In this document: one piece after another, positions 35,645-43,917 of the stretch | Layout of the letters: each line of letters begins with the position of its first letter | How positions within the stretch are numbered: position 1 is the first letter of the stretch | NCBI RefSeq assembly: GCF_003044275.1 | Contig: NZ_PZPL01000001.1 | Coordinates: forward strand, 1,302,001 to 1,366,000 | From: Rathayibacter caricis DSM 15933 | GTDB lineage: Bacteria > Actinomycetota > Actinomycetes > Actinomycetales > Microbacteriaceae | Length of the DNA stretch: 64,000 nucleotides | Direction of reading: 5' to 3' | Program-made: the position numbers and the translations under genes | Notes under the pieces: generated by a model | What the model was told of the DNA's origin: nothing | The model's input: only the letters and a program-made list of their open reading frames with translations | Databases searched by the model: none

Positions 35645-35684
35645 TGATAACTTTACCAACTCCCCGGGCCCTGATAAGGTTACC
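35645..35684. promoter_or_regulatory. Paired direct-repeat operator before ATPase gene
   Basis: Read on the coding strand, GGTAACCTTATCA (35684-35672) and GGTAAAGTTATCA (35657-35645) are direct repeats 27 bp apart. The second ends two bases before the ATG. Each is an imperfect palindrome of the form GRTAA-NN-TTAYC. No Shine-Dalgarno sequence fits between, so the message may be leaderless or use this element. Confidence 0.55.
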
Positions 35685-35696
35685 GCGGCTGGTCGA

Positions 35697-35847
35697 GCAG
35701 CCCGCATCTCTCCGGGTGGCAGCGGATCTCGAGACGGCCGCTGCGCGGCCTACTCGATCAGCAGGGAGAGGCCCTGCAGTCCTTCTCGACCAGCGCGGAG
35801 GGGCCCCCTTGCAGGTCGAGCAGCCCCGCAGGGGCGTCTCGAGACCC
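35697..35847. repeat. Intergenic BIME-like repeat locus 3
   Basis: The gap 35685-35861 has a half A element (from 35697, GGTCGAGCAG), a B element (35724-35763; core GGCCGCTGCGCGGCC) and an A element (35810-35847). In this A copy TAG is replaced by CAG and the distal arm reads CTCGAGACCC. Confidence 0.8.
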
Positions 35848-35861
35848 GCCGCGCGAGCCGC

Positions 35862-36866
35862 TCACCGCCCCGGCGGCGGCCCCGTCGTCGCGCGCTGCAC
35901 CAGCTGCGTCGGCAGCCGCACGTGCAGCGAGCGCGGTGTCTCGCCCGCCATCAGCGCCGTCAGCATCTCGGCGGCCGTCGAGCCGAGCGTCTGCATCGGC
36001 TGCCGGACGGTCGTCAGCGGCGGATCCAGGCGCGACGCCTCCGGGACGTCGTCGAAGCCGACCACCGACAGGTCCCGCGGCACGTCGAGCCCGATCCGCG
36101 CCGCGATCTCGATGATCGCGATGGCCGACACGTCGTTCGCGGCGAACACGGCGGTGGGCCGGTCCGGGAGCGACAGCAGCGCCGAGGCGGGCCGGCGCGC
36201 GGTGTCGTGCTGGTACAGGCCCACGTGCACGAGCCGCTCGTCGAACGCGATGCCCGCCTCCGACAGCGCGGCGCGGTAGCCGGCCTCGCGCAGGCGCGCC
36301 GAGCGCAGGTCCGGACGGCCGGCCACGAAGCCGATCCGCCGGTGCCCGAGCTCGACGAGGTGCCGCGTCGCCTGCAGCGCGCCTCCGTAGCTGTCGGACT
36401 CGACCGTGGGCAGGTCGGCCCGCCCGGTGTGCGGGTCGATGGCGACGAGCGGGATGTCCGAGGCCGCGGTGAGGACCGTCGGAGTGACCATGATCGCGCC
36501 GTCGATCAGGGTGCCGCTCAGGCGGCTCAGCGAGCGCCGCTCCCAGCCCTCGCCCTCGCCCTGGTGGGAGCCGCTGTAGGCGAGCAGGTCGAAGCGCGAG
36601 CCGCGCAGCTCGGCGCCCACGCCCTTCAGGATCTCGGCGCGGAACGGCTCGAAGTCGGCGACGAGCACGCCGATCACGCCGGTGCGCCGCGAGCGCATGC
36701 TGCTCGCGACGAGGCTCGACTCGTAGCCCAGCTCGCGCACCACGTCGAGCACGCGCGTGGCCGTCGCGGCGGCGATGCCGTACCGGCCGTTGACCGCCTT
36801 CGAGACCGTCGCGACCGAGACTCCGGCCGCGGCGGCGACGTCGTGGATGGTCGGACGGTGACTCAC
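35862..36866 (-). CDS. LacI-family regulator of the GH3 locus
   Basis: This 334-residue protein has a helix-turn-helix TIHDVAAAAGVSVATVSKAVNGR and a sugar-responsive effector domain (GVIGVLVADFEPFRAEILKG onward). GTG 36866 is the first start that leaves the DNA-binding domain intact; the open frame continues far upstream into the divergent gene and is not real there. It is divergent from the SBP-permease-GH3 operon, and an AAACGTTT palindrome overlaps the -35-like hexamer between them. It likely represses that operon. Confidence 0.9.
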   Translation of the reverse strand: MSHRPTIHDVAAAAGVSVATVSKAVNGRYGIAAATATRVLDVVRELGYESSLVASSMRSRRTGVIGVLVADFEPFRAEILKGVGAELRGSRFDLLAYSGSHQGEGEGWERRSLSRLSGTLIDGAIMVTPTVLTAASDIPLVAIDPHTGRADLPTVESDSYGGALQATRHLVELGHRRIGFVAGRPDLRSARLREAGYRAALSEAGIAFDERLVHVGLYQHDTARRPASALLSLPDRPTAVFAANDVSAIAIIEIAARIGLDVPRDLSVVGFDDVPEASRLDPPLTTVRQPMQTLGSTAAEMLTALMAGETPRSLHVRLPTQLVQRATTGPPPGR

Positions 36867-36913
36867 AGGACCGACCTTAACCCTCCGGGACGCCGTTTGG
36901 AAAATGATTTCGA

Positions 36914-36925
36914 AAACGTTTGACG
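36914..36925 (+). promoter_or_regulatory. Candidate operator overlapping -35 of GH3 operon
   Basis: The LacI-type core AAACGTTT (36914-36921, within CGAAAACGTTTGACG) overlaps TTGACG (36920-36925), a -35-like hexamer on the plus strand. The -10 is not clear. Confidence 0.45.
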
Positions 36926-37035
36926 CTCCCGCTGAGCAGTACGGAGACTGACCTCGCCCACCGGATGAACGGCGGGTGCACCTCGGCGCCGCTCTCCCTG
37001 GCGGCGCCCACTCGATGAAGAGAACAGGTCGAACG

Positions 37036-38322
37036 ATGAAGTTCAGAAAGATCGCAGTGGCCACCGTCGCCCTGCTCGGCGCGGCAGCGGCCCTGAGCGG
37101 CTGCTCCGCCCAGGAGTCCGGCTCCTCCGACGGCACCGTCTCCATGACCCTCTGGCAGAACTCCACCACGGGCCCCGGCCAGGAGTTCTGGGACAAGACG
37201 GTCGCCGACTTCGAGGCCGCGAACCCCGGAGTCACCATCACCCCGCAGGCCATCCAGAACGAGGACCTGGACGGCAAGCTGCAGACCGCGCTCAACTCCG
37301 GCGACGCGCCGGACATCTTCCTCCAGCGCGGCGGCGGCAAGATGGCGGCCATGGTCGCCGGCGGCCAGCTGATGGACCTGACCGACAAGATCTCGGACGA
37401 GGCCAAGAGCGAGATCACCGAGGGCTCCTTCGGAGCCAACACCCTCGACGACAAGGTCTGGGCGATGCCGGTCGCGGTGCTCCCCGGCGGCGTCTTCTAC
37501 AGCCAGGACCTCTTCACCGCGGCGGGCATCAGCACCCCGCCGTCGACCCTCGAGGAGCTCGACTCCGCCGTCACCGCTCTCAAGGGCAGCGGCACCCAGG
37601 CGATCGCGCTCGGCGGCAAGGACGCCTGGCCCGCCGCGCACTGGTACTACTTCTTCGCGCTGCGCGAGTGCAGCGCCGACACGATGGCCGAGGCGGCCGA
37701 CTCGAAGGACTTCTCGGACGAGTGCTGGGTCAAGGCCGCCGAAGACCTCCAGACCTTCTCCGAGACCGAGCCGTTCAACGAGGGCTTCCTCACCACCGCC
37801 GCCCAGCAGGGCGCCGGCAGCTCGGCGGGCCTGCTGGCCAACCGCCAGGCCGCCATGGAGCTCATGGGCGCCTGGAACCCGGGCGTCATCGCCTCCCTCA
37901 CCCCCGACGAGGAGCCCCTGCCCGACCTGGGCTGGTTCCCCTTCCCCGAGGTGGACGGCGGAGAGGGCGAGCCCGGCTCGATCATGGGCGGCGTCGACGG
38001 CTACTCCTGCTCGGTCGATGCTCCCGCCGAGTGCGTGGACTTCCTGAACTACCTCGCGACCGCCGATGTGCAGAAGGAGTACTACGCCGCCTTCAACGCT
38101 CCGCCGGTCAACCAGGTCGCCCAGGAGGCCGTCACCGAGCCGTACCTGCAGGACATCCTGGCCGCCTACAACTCGGCGCCCTACGTGTCGCAGTGGCTCG
38201 ACACCGTCTACGGCCTCAACGTCGGCAACGCGCTGAACGTCGGAGTCGTCGACCTGCTCGCCGGCAAGAGCGACCCGGAGCAGCTGGTCGAGGCCGTCAA
38301 CGCCGCTGCGAAGAAGGCGTAA
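37036..38322 (+). CDS. Sugar-binding lipoprotein of ABC importer
   Basis: This 428-residue family-1 solute-binding protein has the lipobox AALSGCSA. ATG 37036 gives a compact signal peptide (MKFRKIAVATVALL); an upstream in-frame ATG at 37015 is less likely. The mature protein begins VSMTLWQNSTTGPGQEFWDK and has four Cys in two nearby pairs (near residues 215-230 and 325-335), which may form disulfides. It opens an operon of importer and GH3 enzyme, so a beta-linked oligosaccharide is the probable ligand. Confidence 0.9.
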   Translation: MKFRKIAVATVALLGAAAALSGCSAQESGSSDGTVSMTLWQNSTTGPGQEFWDKTVADFEAANPGVTITPQAIQNEDLDGKLQTALNSGDAPDIFLQRGGGKMAAMVAGGQLMDLTDKISDEAKSEITEGSFGANTLDDKVWAMPVAVLPGGVFYSQDLFTAAGISTPPSTLEELDSAVTALKGSGTQAIALGGKDAWPAAHWYYFFALRECSADTMAEAADSKDFSDECWVKAAEDLQTFSETEPFNEGFLTTAAQQGAGSSAGLLANRQAAMELMGAWNPGVIASLTPDEEPLPDLGWFPFPEVDGGEGEPGSIMGGVDGYSCSVDAPAECVDFLNYLATADVQKEYYAAFNAPPVNQVAQEAVTEPYLQDILAAYNSAPYVSQWLDTVYGLNVGNALNVGVVDLLAGKSDPEQLVEAVNAAAKKA

Positions 38323-38324
38323 CC

Positions 38325-39338
38325 ATGGCGCTTCGCGAGAGCCCGCTCCTCGGAGCGGATGCGCCCCGCGATCGCGAGACCACCGGGGGTGCTGCGGTCG
38401 TCGCAGCACCCCCGGTGCGCCGGCGCCGCCGCAGCCTCGGCTGGGCGGGCCGGCTCGAGGTCGCGATCCTGGTCGGCCCCGCGCTGATCGTGTTCCTCGC
38501 CTTCGTGATCTTCCCGGTCGTGATGGCGGCCTACTACGGCTTCTTCAGCTGGCAGGGCTACGGAGTGCCGACCGACTTCGTCGGCTTCCGCAACTACCTC
38601 ACGATCCTCCAGGACCCGACCTTCCACGAGGCGCTGTCCCACAACGGCACGATCGTGATCCTCTCGCTCGTGCTCCAGGGTCCGGCCGCGATCCTGATCG
38701 CGCTCCTGCTCAACCGCAAGCTGCGCGGCCAGTCGATCATCCGCGTGCTGATCTTCGTGCCCTACGTCATCTCGGAGGTCGTGGTCGGCACCGGCTGGAG
38801 CCTCATGCTCCAGACCCGCGGCGCCGTCAACGGCATGCTCGAGAACATCGGCCTGGGGGCGCTGCAGCAGGACTGGCTGGCGAACCCGGCCATCGCCATG
38901 TGGACGCTGATGCTGATCATCACGTGGAAGTACATCGGCTTCGCCGTGATCCTCTTCCTCGCCGGTCTCCAGGGCATCCCCGAGGAGCTGTCCGAGGCCG
39001 CGGCCATCGACGGCGCGTCCTACTGGCAGGTCCAGCGGCGCATCACGCTGCCGCTGCTCGCTCCGACGCTGCGCATCTGGGCGTTCCTGTCGATCATCGG
39101 CGCCCTGCAGCTGTTCGACCTCGTCTACATCATCTGGGGCCAGTACGTCTCGTCGACCGCCGGCACCTCGACGATGGCGACCTACCTCGTCACCAACGGC
39201 CGCAACGCCGGCAACTACGGGTACGGGAACGCCGTCGCGGTCATCCTGTTCCTGATCTCGCTCGTCGTCGCCCTGCTCTACCAGCGCTTCGTGCTGCGGC
39301 GGGACACCGAGGGCGCACTCACCGGAGGCAAGCGATGA
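38325..39338 (+). CDS. Carbohydrate ABC transporter permease (MalF-like)
   Basis: This 337-residue permease begins two bases after the binding-protein stop. After a basic cytoplasmic lead (VRRRRRSLGW) it has six membrane segments and an EAA loop, LSEAAAIDGASYWQVQ. Its stop overlaps the next permease start (ATGA). Confidence 0.9.
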   Translation: MALRESPLLGADAPRDRETTGGAAVVAAPPVRRRRRSLGWAGRLEVAILVGPALIVFLAFVIFPVVMAAYYGFFSWQGYGVPTDFVGFRNYLTILQDPTFHEALSHNGTIVILSLVLQGPAAILIALLLNRKLRGQSIIRVLIFVPYVISEVVVGTGWSLMLQTRGAVNGMLENIGLGALQQDWLANPAIAMWTLMLIITWKYIGFAVILFLAGLQGIPEELSEAAAIDGASYWQVQRRITLPLLAPTLRIWAFLSIIGALQLFDLVYIIWGQYVSSTAGTSTMATYLVTNGRNAGNYGYGNAVAVILFLISLVVALLYQRFVLRRDTEGALTGGKR

Positions 39339-40228
39339 GCACCACGATGACGGCCCCGCCGATCACTCCCGAGACCCGCCGGCCCCTCGCCGTGAAGCGC
39401 CGCCGCCCGCCGGTGGGCCGCGGCACGATGATCGCCTACGTGGTCGCGATCGTCGTGATCGCGCTGATGCTCGCTCCGGTCGCCTACATCATCATCGGCG
39501 GCTTCCGCACCAATGCGCAGATCACGACGGATCCGGCCGGCTTCCCGTCGCCGTGGAACGTGCAGAACTACATCGACGTCATCACGGGCGGCATCTTCTG
39601 GCGCGAGGTGGGCAACTCCGCCATCGCGGCGCTGGCCACCACCCTCGGTGTCGTGGTGCTGGGCCTCATGGCCAGCTACGTCCTCGCCCGGTACGACTTC
39701 GCGGGCCGCGGAGTGTTCTACGCGCTCTTCGCGGCGGGACTGATGTTCCCGATGACCGTGGCGATCACTCCGCTCTACCTGGTGATCAAGAGCCTCGGCC
39801 TGATGAACTCGCTCGCCGGAGTCGTGCTGCCGCAGATCGCGTTCGGCCTGCCGACCACGATCATCATCCTGGTCCCGTTCCTGCGGGCGATCCCCGACGA
39901 GATCCAGGAGGCGGCGTTCATCGACGGCTGCAGCCGGATCGGCTTCTTCTTCCGCATGGTGGTGCGCCTGGCGATGCCCGGCGTGATCACGACCGGGATC
40001 CTCGCGTTCATCGCGAGCTGGAACAGCTACCTCCTGCCGCTGTTCATCCTCAACGACGAGTCGACCTTCACGCTCCCGCTCGGGGTGCAGGCCTTCTCGT
40101 CGCAGTACTCCGTCGACACCGCCAAGGTGCTCGCGTTCGTGTCGCTGTCGATGATCCCCGCGCTCATCTTCTTCAGCGTCTTCGAGCGCCGCATCGTGGG
40201 CGGCCTCACCGGGGCGGTGAAGGGATGA
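39335..40228 (+). CDS. Carbohydrate ABC transporter permease (MalG-like)
   Basis: This 297-residue partner permease has six membrane segments. Its EAA loop is IQEAAFIDGCSRIGFF and its C-terminus is VFERRIVGGLTGAVKG. It overlaps the previous and next genes by four bases each. As in the other two importers, no ATPase gene accompanies it. Confidence 0.9.
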   Translation: MSTTMTAPPITPETRRPLAVKRRRPPVGRGTMIAYVVAIVVIALMLAPVAYIIIGGFRTNAQITTDPAGFPSPWNVQNYIDVITGGIFWREVGNSAIAALATTLGVVVLGLMASYVLARYDFAGRGVFYALFAAGLMFPMTVAITPLYLVIKSLGLMNSLAGVVLPQIAFGLPTTIIILVPFLRAIPDEIQEAAFIDGCSRIGFFFRMVVRLAMPGVITTGILAFIASWNSYLLPLFILNDESTFTLPLGVQAFSSQYSVDTAKVLAFVSLSMIPALIFFSVFERRIVGGLTGAVKG

Positions 40229-42561
40229 CCTCCACCCCGCCGTCCGCTTCCAGCAGAGAGGGTCACGCCGTGGCCGAACCGCACGTCTCCTCGGCCCGCG
40301 TCGCCGAGCTCCTGGAGCGCATGACGCTCGAGGAGAAGCTCGCCCAGCTCGTCGGCTACTGGGTCGACCAGGGCGGGGAGGTCGTCGCGCCGCTCGCCGG
40401 CGAGATGGCCACCTCCACCCGCTACGAGGACGCGACCACCCACGGGCTCGGGCACCTCACCCGCGTGTACGGCACGCGTCCCGTCGATCCGATCGAGCGC
40501 GCGCAGTGGCTGTGGGCCGAGCAGCGCCGCCTCGTCGAGGAGACGCGGCTGGGCATCCCGGCGATCGTGCACGAGGAGTGCCTGACGGGGCTGGCGGCGT
40601 GGAAGGCCGCGACGTTCCCCACTCCGCTGGCCTGGGGCGCGTCGTTCGACGCCGAGCTGGTCGAGGAGATGGGCCGCCTGATCGGCGCGTCCATGCGCGA
40701 GCTCGGGATCCACCAGGGCCTCGCGCCCGTGCTCGACGTGATCCGCGACCCCCGCTGGGGCCGCGTCGACGAGTGCATCGCCGAGGACCCCTACGTCCTC
40801 GGCACCCTCGGCACCGCCTACGTCCGCGGCATGCAGTCGGAGGGGGTCGACGCGACTCTGAAGCACTTCATCGGCTACTCCGCTTCCCGCGGGGGCCGCA
40901 ACCACGCGCCGGTCCACGCCGGTCCGCGCGAGATCGCGGACGTGCTCCTGCCTCCGTTCGAGATGGCGATCCGCGACGGCGGCGCGCGCTCGGTGATGAA
41001 CTCCTACGCCGAGATCGACGGCGACCCCGTCGGCGCGACGCCCGCCTACCTCACCGACATCCTGCGCGGCGCGTGGGGCTTCGACGGAGTGGTGGTCTCG
41101 GACTACTTCTCGGTCGCGTTCCTGCACCTCATGCACGCGGTCGCCGCCGACCTCGGCGAGGCCGCCGAGCTCGCGCTCGAGGCCGGGATCGACGTGGAGC
41201 TGCCCACGGGCGACGCGTTCCTCGCTCCGCTCGCCGCCCGCATCGCCTCCGGAGCGATGAGCGAGGAGCTCGTCGACCGCGCCGTGCTGCGCCTGCTCGC
41301 GCAGAAGGAGCGCCTGGGGCTGCTCGACGCCCGCTTCGACGACGCGCCGGAGTCGATCGACCTCGACTCCCCGGCGCATCGCGACGTCGCCCGCCGCCTC
41401 GCGGAGGAGTCGCTCGTGCTGCTCTCGAACGACGGCGTCCTGCCGCTCGCGGCGCCGCGACGCCTCGCCCTGATCGGCCCGAACGCCGACAGCGCGCAGG
41501 CCCTGATGGGCTGCTACTCCTTCGCCAACCACGTGCTCGCCCACCACGAGGGCGTGCCGCTGGGCTTCGAGATCCCGACCGTGCGCGAGGCGCTCGCCGA
41601 CGAGTTCGCGGGCGAGATCCTCGTGGCCGAGGGCTGCGACGTCGAGGGCGACGACGACTCCGGGATCGCCCCCGCCGCCGAGCTCGCCCGCACCGCCGAC
41701 GTGGCGGTCGTCGTGGTCGGCGACCGCGCGGGTCTCTTCGGCCGCGGCACCGTGGGCGAGGGCAACGACGTCGAGAGCCTCGAGCTGCCCGGCCGCCAGC
41801 GCGAGCTGGTGGAGGCGGTCGTCGCGACCGGCACCCCCGTGGTGCTCGTGCTGCTCACCGGCCGCCCCTACGCGATCGATTGGGCGCTCTCGGGCGCGTC
41901 GGCCGTGCTGCAGGCGTTCTTCCCCGGGGAGGAGGGTGCCGGCGCGATCGCGGGTGTCGTCTCGGGCCGCGTCGTGCCGTCCGGGCACCTGCCGGTGTCG
42001 CTGCCGCGCGCGGCCGGAGCGCAGCCGTTCTCGTACCTGCACCCGATCCTGGGTGGCCCGTCCGACGTGACGAGCGCCGACAGCACTCCGGTGCTGCCCT
42101 TCGGGCACGGGCTCTCGTACACGACGTTCTCGCGCGGCGACCTGTCGGTGCTCGACGACTCGGTGCCGACCGACGGAGCGATCACCGTCTCGGTGCGCGT
42201 GCGCAACACGGGCTCGCGCAGCGGCTCCGACCTCGTGCAGCTCTACGCCCGCGACGTCTACGCGAGCGTCACCCGTCCCGTCGCCCAGCTGCTGGGCTAC
42301 GCCCGCCTCGAGCTGGCGGCGGGGGAGGAGGCGCAGGTGCGCTTCGAGGTGCCGGCCGCGCGCCTGGCGTTCACCGGCCGCTCCGGCCAGCGGATCGTCG
42401 AGCCGGGCGAGGTGGAGCTGTGGGTCGGCCCGGACTGCGCGACGAAGGAGACGACGGCGTCGCTGACGCTGTCCGGCCCCGTGTCGGTGGTCACGGCCGC
42501 CTCGGAGCGCGTGGTGCGCACGTCGGTGCTGCTCGAGGAGGCGGGCGTACTGGTCGAGTAG
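40225..42561 (+). CDS. GH3 beta-glycosidase (beta-glucosidase/xylosidase type)
   Basis: This 778-residue cytoplasmic enzyme lacks a signal peptide. It has the GH3 N-terminal barrel (LAPVLDVIRDPRWGR, LKHFIGYS), the nucleophile Asp293 in VVVSDYFSV, the C-terminal sandwich (EESLVLLSNDGVLPL, FFPGEEGAGAIAG) and a fibronectin-III-like end. ATG 40225 overlaps the permease stop; GTG near 40270 is an alternative. The final codons CTG GTC GAG TAG belong to an intergenic A-type repeat, so the repeat supplies Leu-Val-Glu and the stop. It should split the imported disaccharide or oligosaccharide. Confidence 0.92.
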   Translation: MTSTPPSASSREGHAVAEPHVSSARVAELLERMTLEEKLAQLVGYWVDQGGEVVAPLAGEMATSTRYEDATTHGLGHLTRVYGTRPVDPIERAQWLWAEQRRLVEETRLGIPAIVHEECLTGLAAWKAATFPTPLAWGASFDAELVEEMGRLIGASMRELGIHQGLAPVLDVIRDPRWGRVDECIAEDPYVLGTLGTAYVRGMQSEGVDATLKHFIGYSASRGGRNHAPVHAGPREIADVLLPPFEMAIRDGGARSVMNSYAEIDGDPVGATPAYLTDILRGAWGFDGVVVSDYFSVAFLHLMHAVAADLGEAAELALEAGIDVELPTGDAFLAPLAARIASGAMSEELVDRAVLRLLAQKERLGLLDARFDDAPESIDLDSPAHRDVARRLAEESLVLLSNDGVLPLAAPRRLALIGPNADSAQALMGCYSFANHVLAHHEGVPLGFEIPTVREALADEFAGEILVAEGCDVEGDDDSGIAPAAELARTADVAVVVVGDRAGLFGRGTVGEGNDVESLELPGRQRELVEAVVATGTPVVLVLLTGRPYAIDWALSGASAVLQAFFPGEEGAGAIAGVVSGRVVPSGHLPVSLPRAAGAQPFSYLHPILGGPSDVTSADSTPVLPFGHGLSYTTFSRGDLSVLDDSVPTDGAITVSVRVRNTGSRSGSDLVQLYARDVYASVTRPVAQLLGYARLELAAGEEAQVRFEVPAARLAFTGRSGQRIVEPGEVELWVGPDCATKETTASLTLSGPVSVVTAASERVVRTSVLLEEAGVLVE

Positions 42562-42753
42562 CCCCGCGCGCCGAGACTCGGGACATCGTGGATCTCGATA
42601 CGCGCGCTCCGCGCGCTACTCGATCAGCAAGGGGTGCGCGCGGCGCTCCTTCTCTTGCTGGTCGAGTAGCCCCGCAGGGGCGTATCGAGACCCGCCGCGT
42701 CCCGGGACGTCGTGGATCTCGAGACGCGCGCTCCGCGCGCTACTCGATCAGCA
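42548..42753. repeat. Intergenic BIME-like repeat locus 4, overlapping GH3 stop codon
   Basis: The gap 42562-42936 has a partial A (42548-42577, whose TGGTCGAGTAG includes the GH3 stop), B (42590-42629), A (42656-42693) and B (42714-42753). Orientation alternates throughout. The A-to-B spacer (42694-42713, CGTCCCGGGACG) is palindromic. From 42754 to 42936 I see only the region leading to the YozE-like gene. Confidence 0.85.
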
Positions 42754-42936
42754 GGGGCCGGCCCGAGCCGTCGCGCACGGCCGCTCGCAGCGCAGAGAGA
42801 CGGCCGTTCGTGACGGATCACCGGGCTCGTGCGCTCAATCGTCCCGAAGTGCGATGGCGCGCCCGATCGGACGTCCCGCAAGGGGTTGCCGCTCCGGGTC
42901 GCGGGGCGTGGGATGGACGCAGGAGAAAGGAGTCCC

Positions 42937-43179
42937 ATGACTCAGACCTTCCCCGCATGGCTGCGGGACCAGAGCACGCGCGACGACGAGGTGGGCACCC
43001 TCGCCCAGGAGTTCGCCGCCCGCGACGACCTGCCCGAGCACGGCGGCCACTCGATCTACGAGGGCTATTTCGCGAGCGAGCCCGCCGAGGCGCAGGCCGG
43101 TTTCGACCGGGCCTGGACCGAGTTCGAGGCCGACGTGCAGCCGTCGCCCGCCTCCGACGACCCGGACGGCCTCCGATGA
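42937..43179 (+). CDS. YozE-like small SAM-fold protein
   Basis: This 80-residue protein follows AAAGGAG. It shows the pattern of YozE_SAM_like proteins: FPAWLRDQ, LAQEFAARDDLPEHGGHSIYEGYF, FDRAWTEFEADV, equivalent to the Bacillus YozE fold. The function of that family is not established. It overlaps the next small gene by four bases. Confidence 0.75.
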   Translation: MTQTFPAWLRDQSTRDDEVGTLAQEFAARDDLPEHGGHSIYEGYFASEPAEAQAGFDRAWTEFEADVQPSPASDDPDGLR

Positions 43180-43313
43180 GCGACACGACGTCCCCGGTCC
43201 AGGACCCGGACGACCAGTCCGACAAGCCGTCGCAGGCCGAGGGCGAGGACACGCGCGACACCCCCGTCGAGGTGCTGCCGGCCGACGGCAAGCCGTCGAA
43301 GGCCGAGGGCTGA
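43176..43313 (+). CDS. Small acidic protein of unknown function
   Basis: This 45-residue hydrophilic, Asp/Glu/Pro-rich peptide starts with an ATGA overlap on the YozE-like stop, which supports its being translated. It contains two similar motifs, DKPSQAEG and GKPSKAEG, the second at the very C-terminus. I see no known domain; it is probably disordered. Confidence 0.55.
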   Translation: MSDTTSPVQDPDDQSDKPSQAEGEDTRDTPVEVLPADGKPSKAEG

Positions 43314-43323
43314 CGCCACTCGC

Positions 43324-43409
43324 GTTCACAACGGAGGAAGGATCCGTCCCGAACTCCCGATCCCCGCGGATCCGGGGCCGCGGGAACGGATCCTTCCTTC
43401 GTTGTGAAC
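43324..43409. repeat. Long inverted repeat between convergent genes
   Basis: Arms of 24 bases (43324-43347 and 43386-43409) match at 23 positions. The 38-base interior holds further palindromes (CCCCG/CGGGG and CCGCGG). It lies between a plus gene ending at 43313 and the minus cupin ending at 43474, and touches the duplicated gene relic at 43411. It may be a two-way terminator or the trace of a small mobile element. Confidence 0.6.
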
Positions 43410-43410
43410 A

Positions 43411-43473
43411 GGCGTCACTCCGGAGCGACGACCACCCGCCCGACACCGCGCGACACGCACGGCATCACCGCCG
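43411..43473 (-). pseudogene. Relic of the 3' end of an iron-sulfur reductase gene
   Basis: These 63 bases match 46971-47033 at 61 positions. The latter is the end of the ferredoxin-reductase-type gene at 46975-47898. On the minus strand the relic still encodes VMPCVSRGVGRVVVAPE and a TGA stop, including the last iron-sulfur Cys. Nothing else of the gene remains, and the match stops right at the stop codon of the cupin gene. Confidence 0.85.
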
Positions 43474-43857
43474 TCAGGACGGAGTGCGGCCGAGCTGGGC
43501 GTCGATCGGAACCGTGCGGGCCACGACGACATCGCCCGTGTGCGCCGTGGTGATGGTCTCGATGAGGACGATCTCCACCTCCTCGTCAGCGACGGGGTTG
43601 TGGCGGACCCCCTTCGGGACGACGAAGAACTCGCCCGGTGCGAGGTGCACGTCCGGGCGGTCCTCGAGCTGGATGCGCAGAGTTCCGGAGACGACGAGGA
43701 ACATCTCGTCCTCGTCCTCGTGCGCGTGCCACACGAGCTCGCCGAGCAGCTTCGCGACCTTCACGTACTGGTCGTTCACCCGCCCGACGACCCTCGGAGT
43801 CCAGTGCCGGGTCACGTGCGCGAGCTCGCCGGCGATGCTGGTGCTGTTCTGATCCAC
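43474..43857 (-). CDS. Cupin-domain protein
   Basis: This 127-residue single-domain cupin has the metal-binding motif WHAHEDEDEMFLVVSG (motif 1) and PGEFFVVPKGVRHNPVA (motif 2). The histidines and Glu expected for a bound metal are present. GTG 43857 is preceded by GGAG. The substrate is unknown. Its 3' end abuts the reductase relic, and a MaoC-like gene is divergent from it. Confidence 0.85.
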   Translation of the reverse strand: MDQNSTSIAGELAHVTRHWTPRVVGRVNDQYVKVAKLLGELVWHAHEDEDEMFLVVSGTLRIQLEDRPDVHLAPGEFFVVPKGVRHNPVADEEVEIVLIETITTAHTGDVVVARTVPIDAQLGRTPS

Positions 43858-43917
43858 GGCTCCACTCTGCCGACTCCCGGCCCTCCTCGCGCACCGCACC
43901 CGACCTAGGGTTGTGCC

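Noticed and set aside
36867..37454. Upstream extension of the third LacI open frame into the binding-protein gene
   Set aside because: It is the antisense of the lipoprotein gene; the helix-turn-helix starts right after GTG 36866.
43176..43313. The small acidic gene as mere noise
   Set aside because: Kept as a feature with modest confidence because of the ATGA coupling to the YozE-like gene and the repeated KPSxAEG motif.
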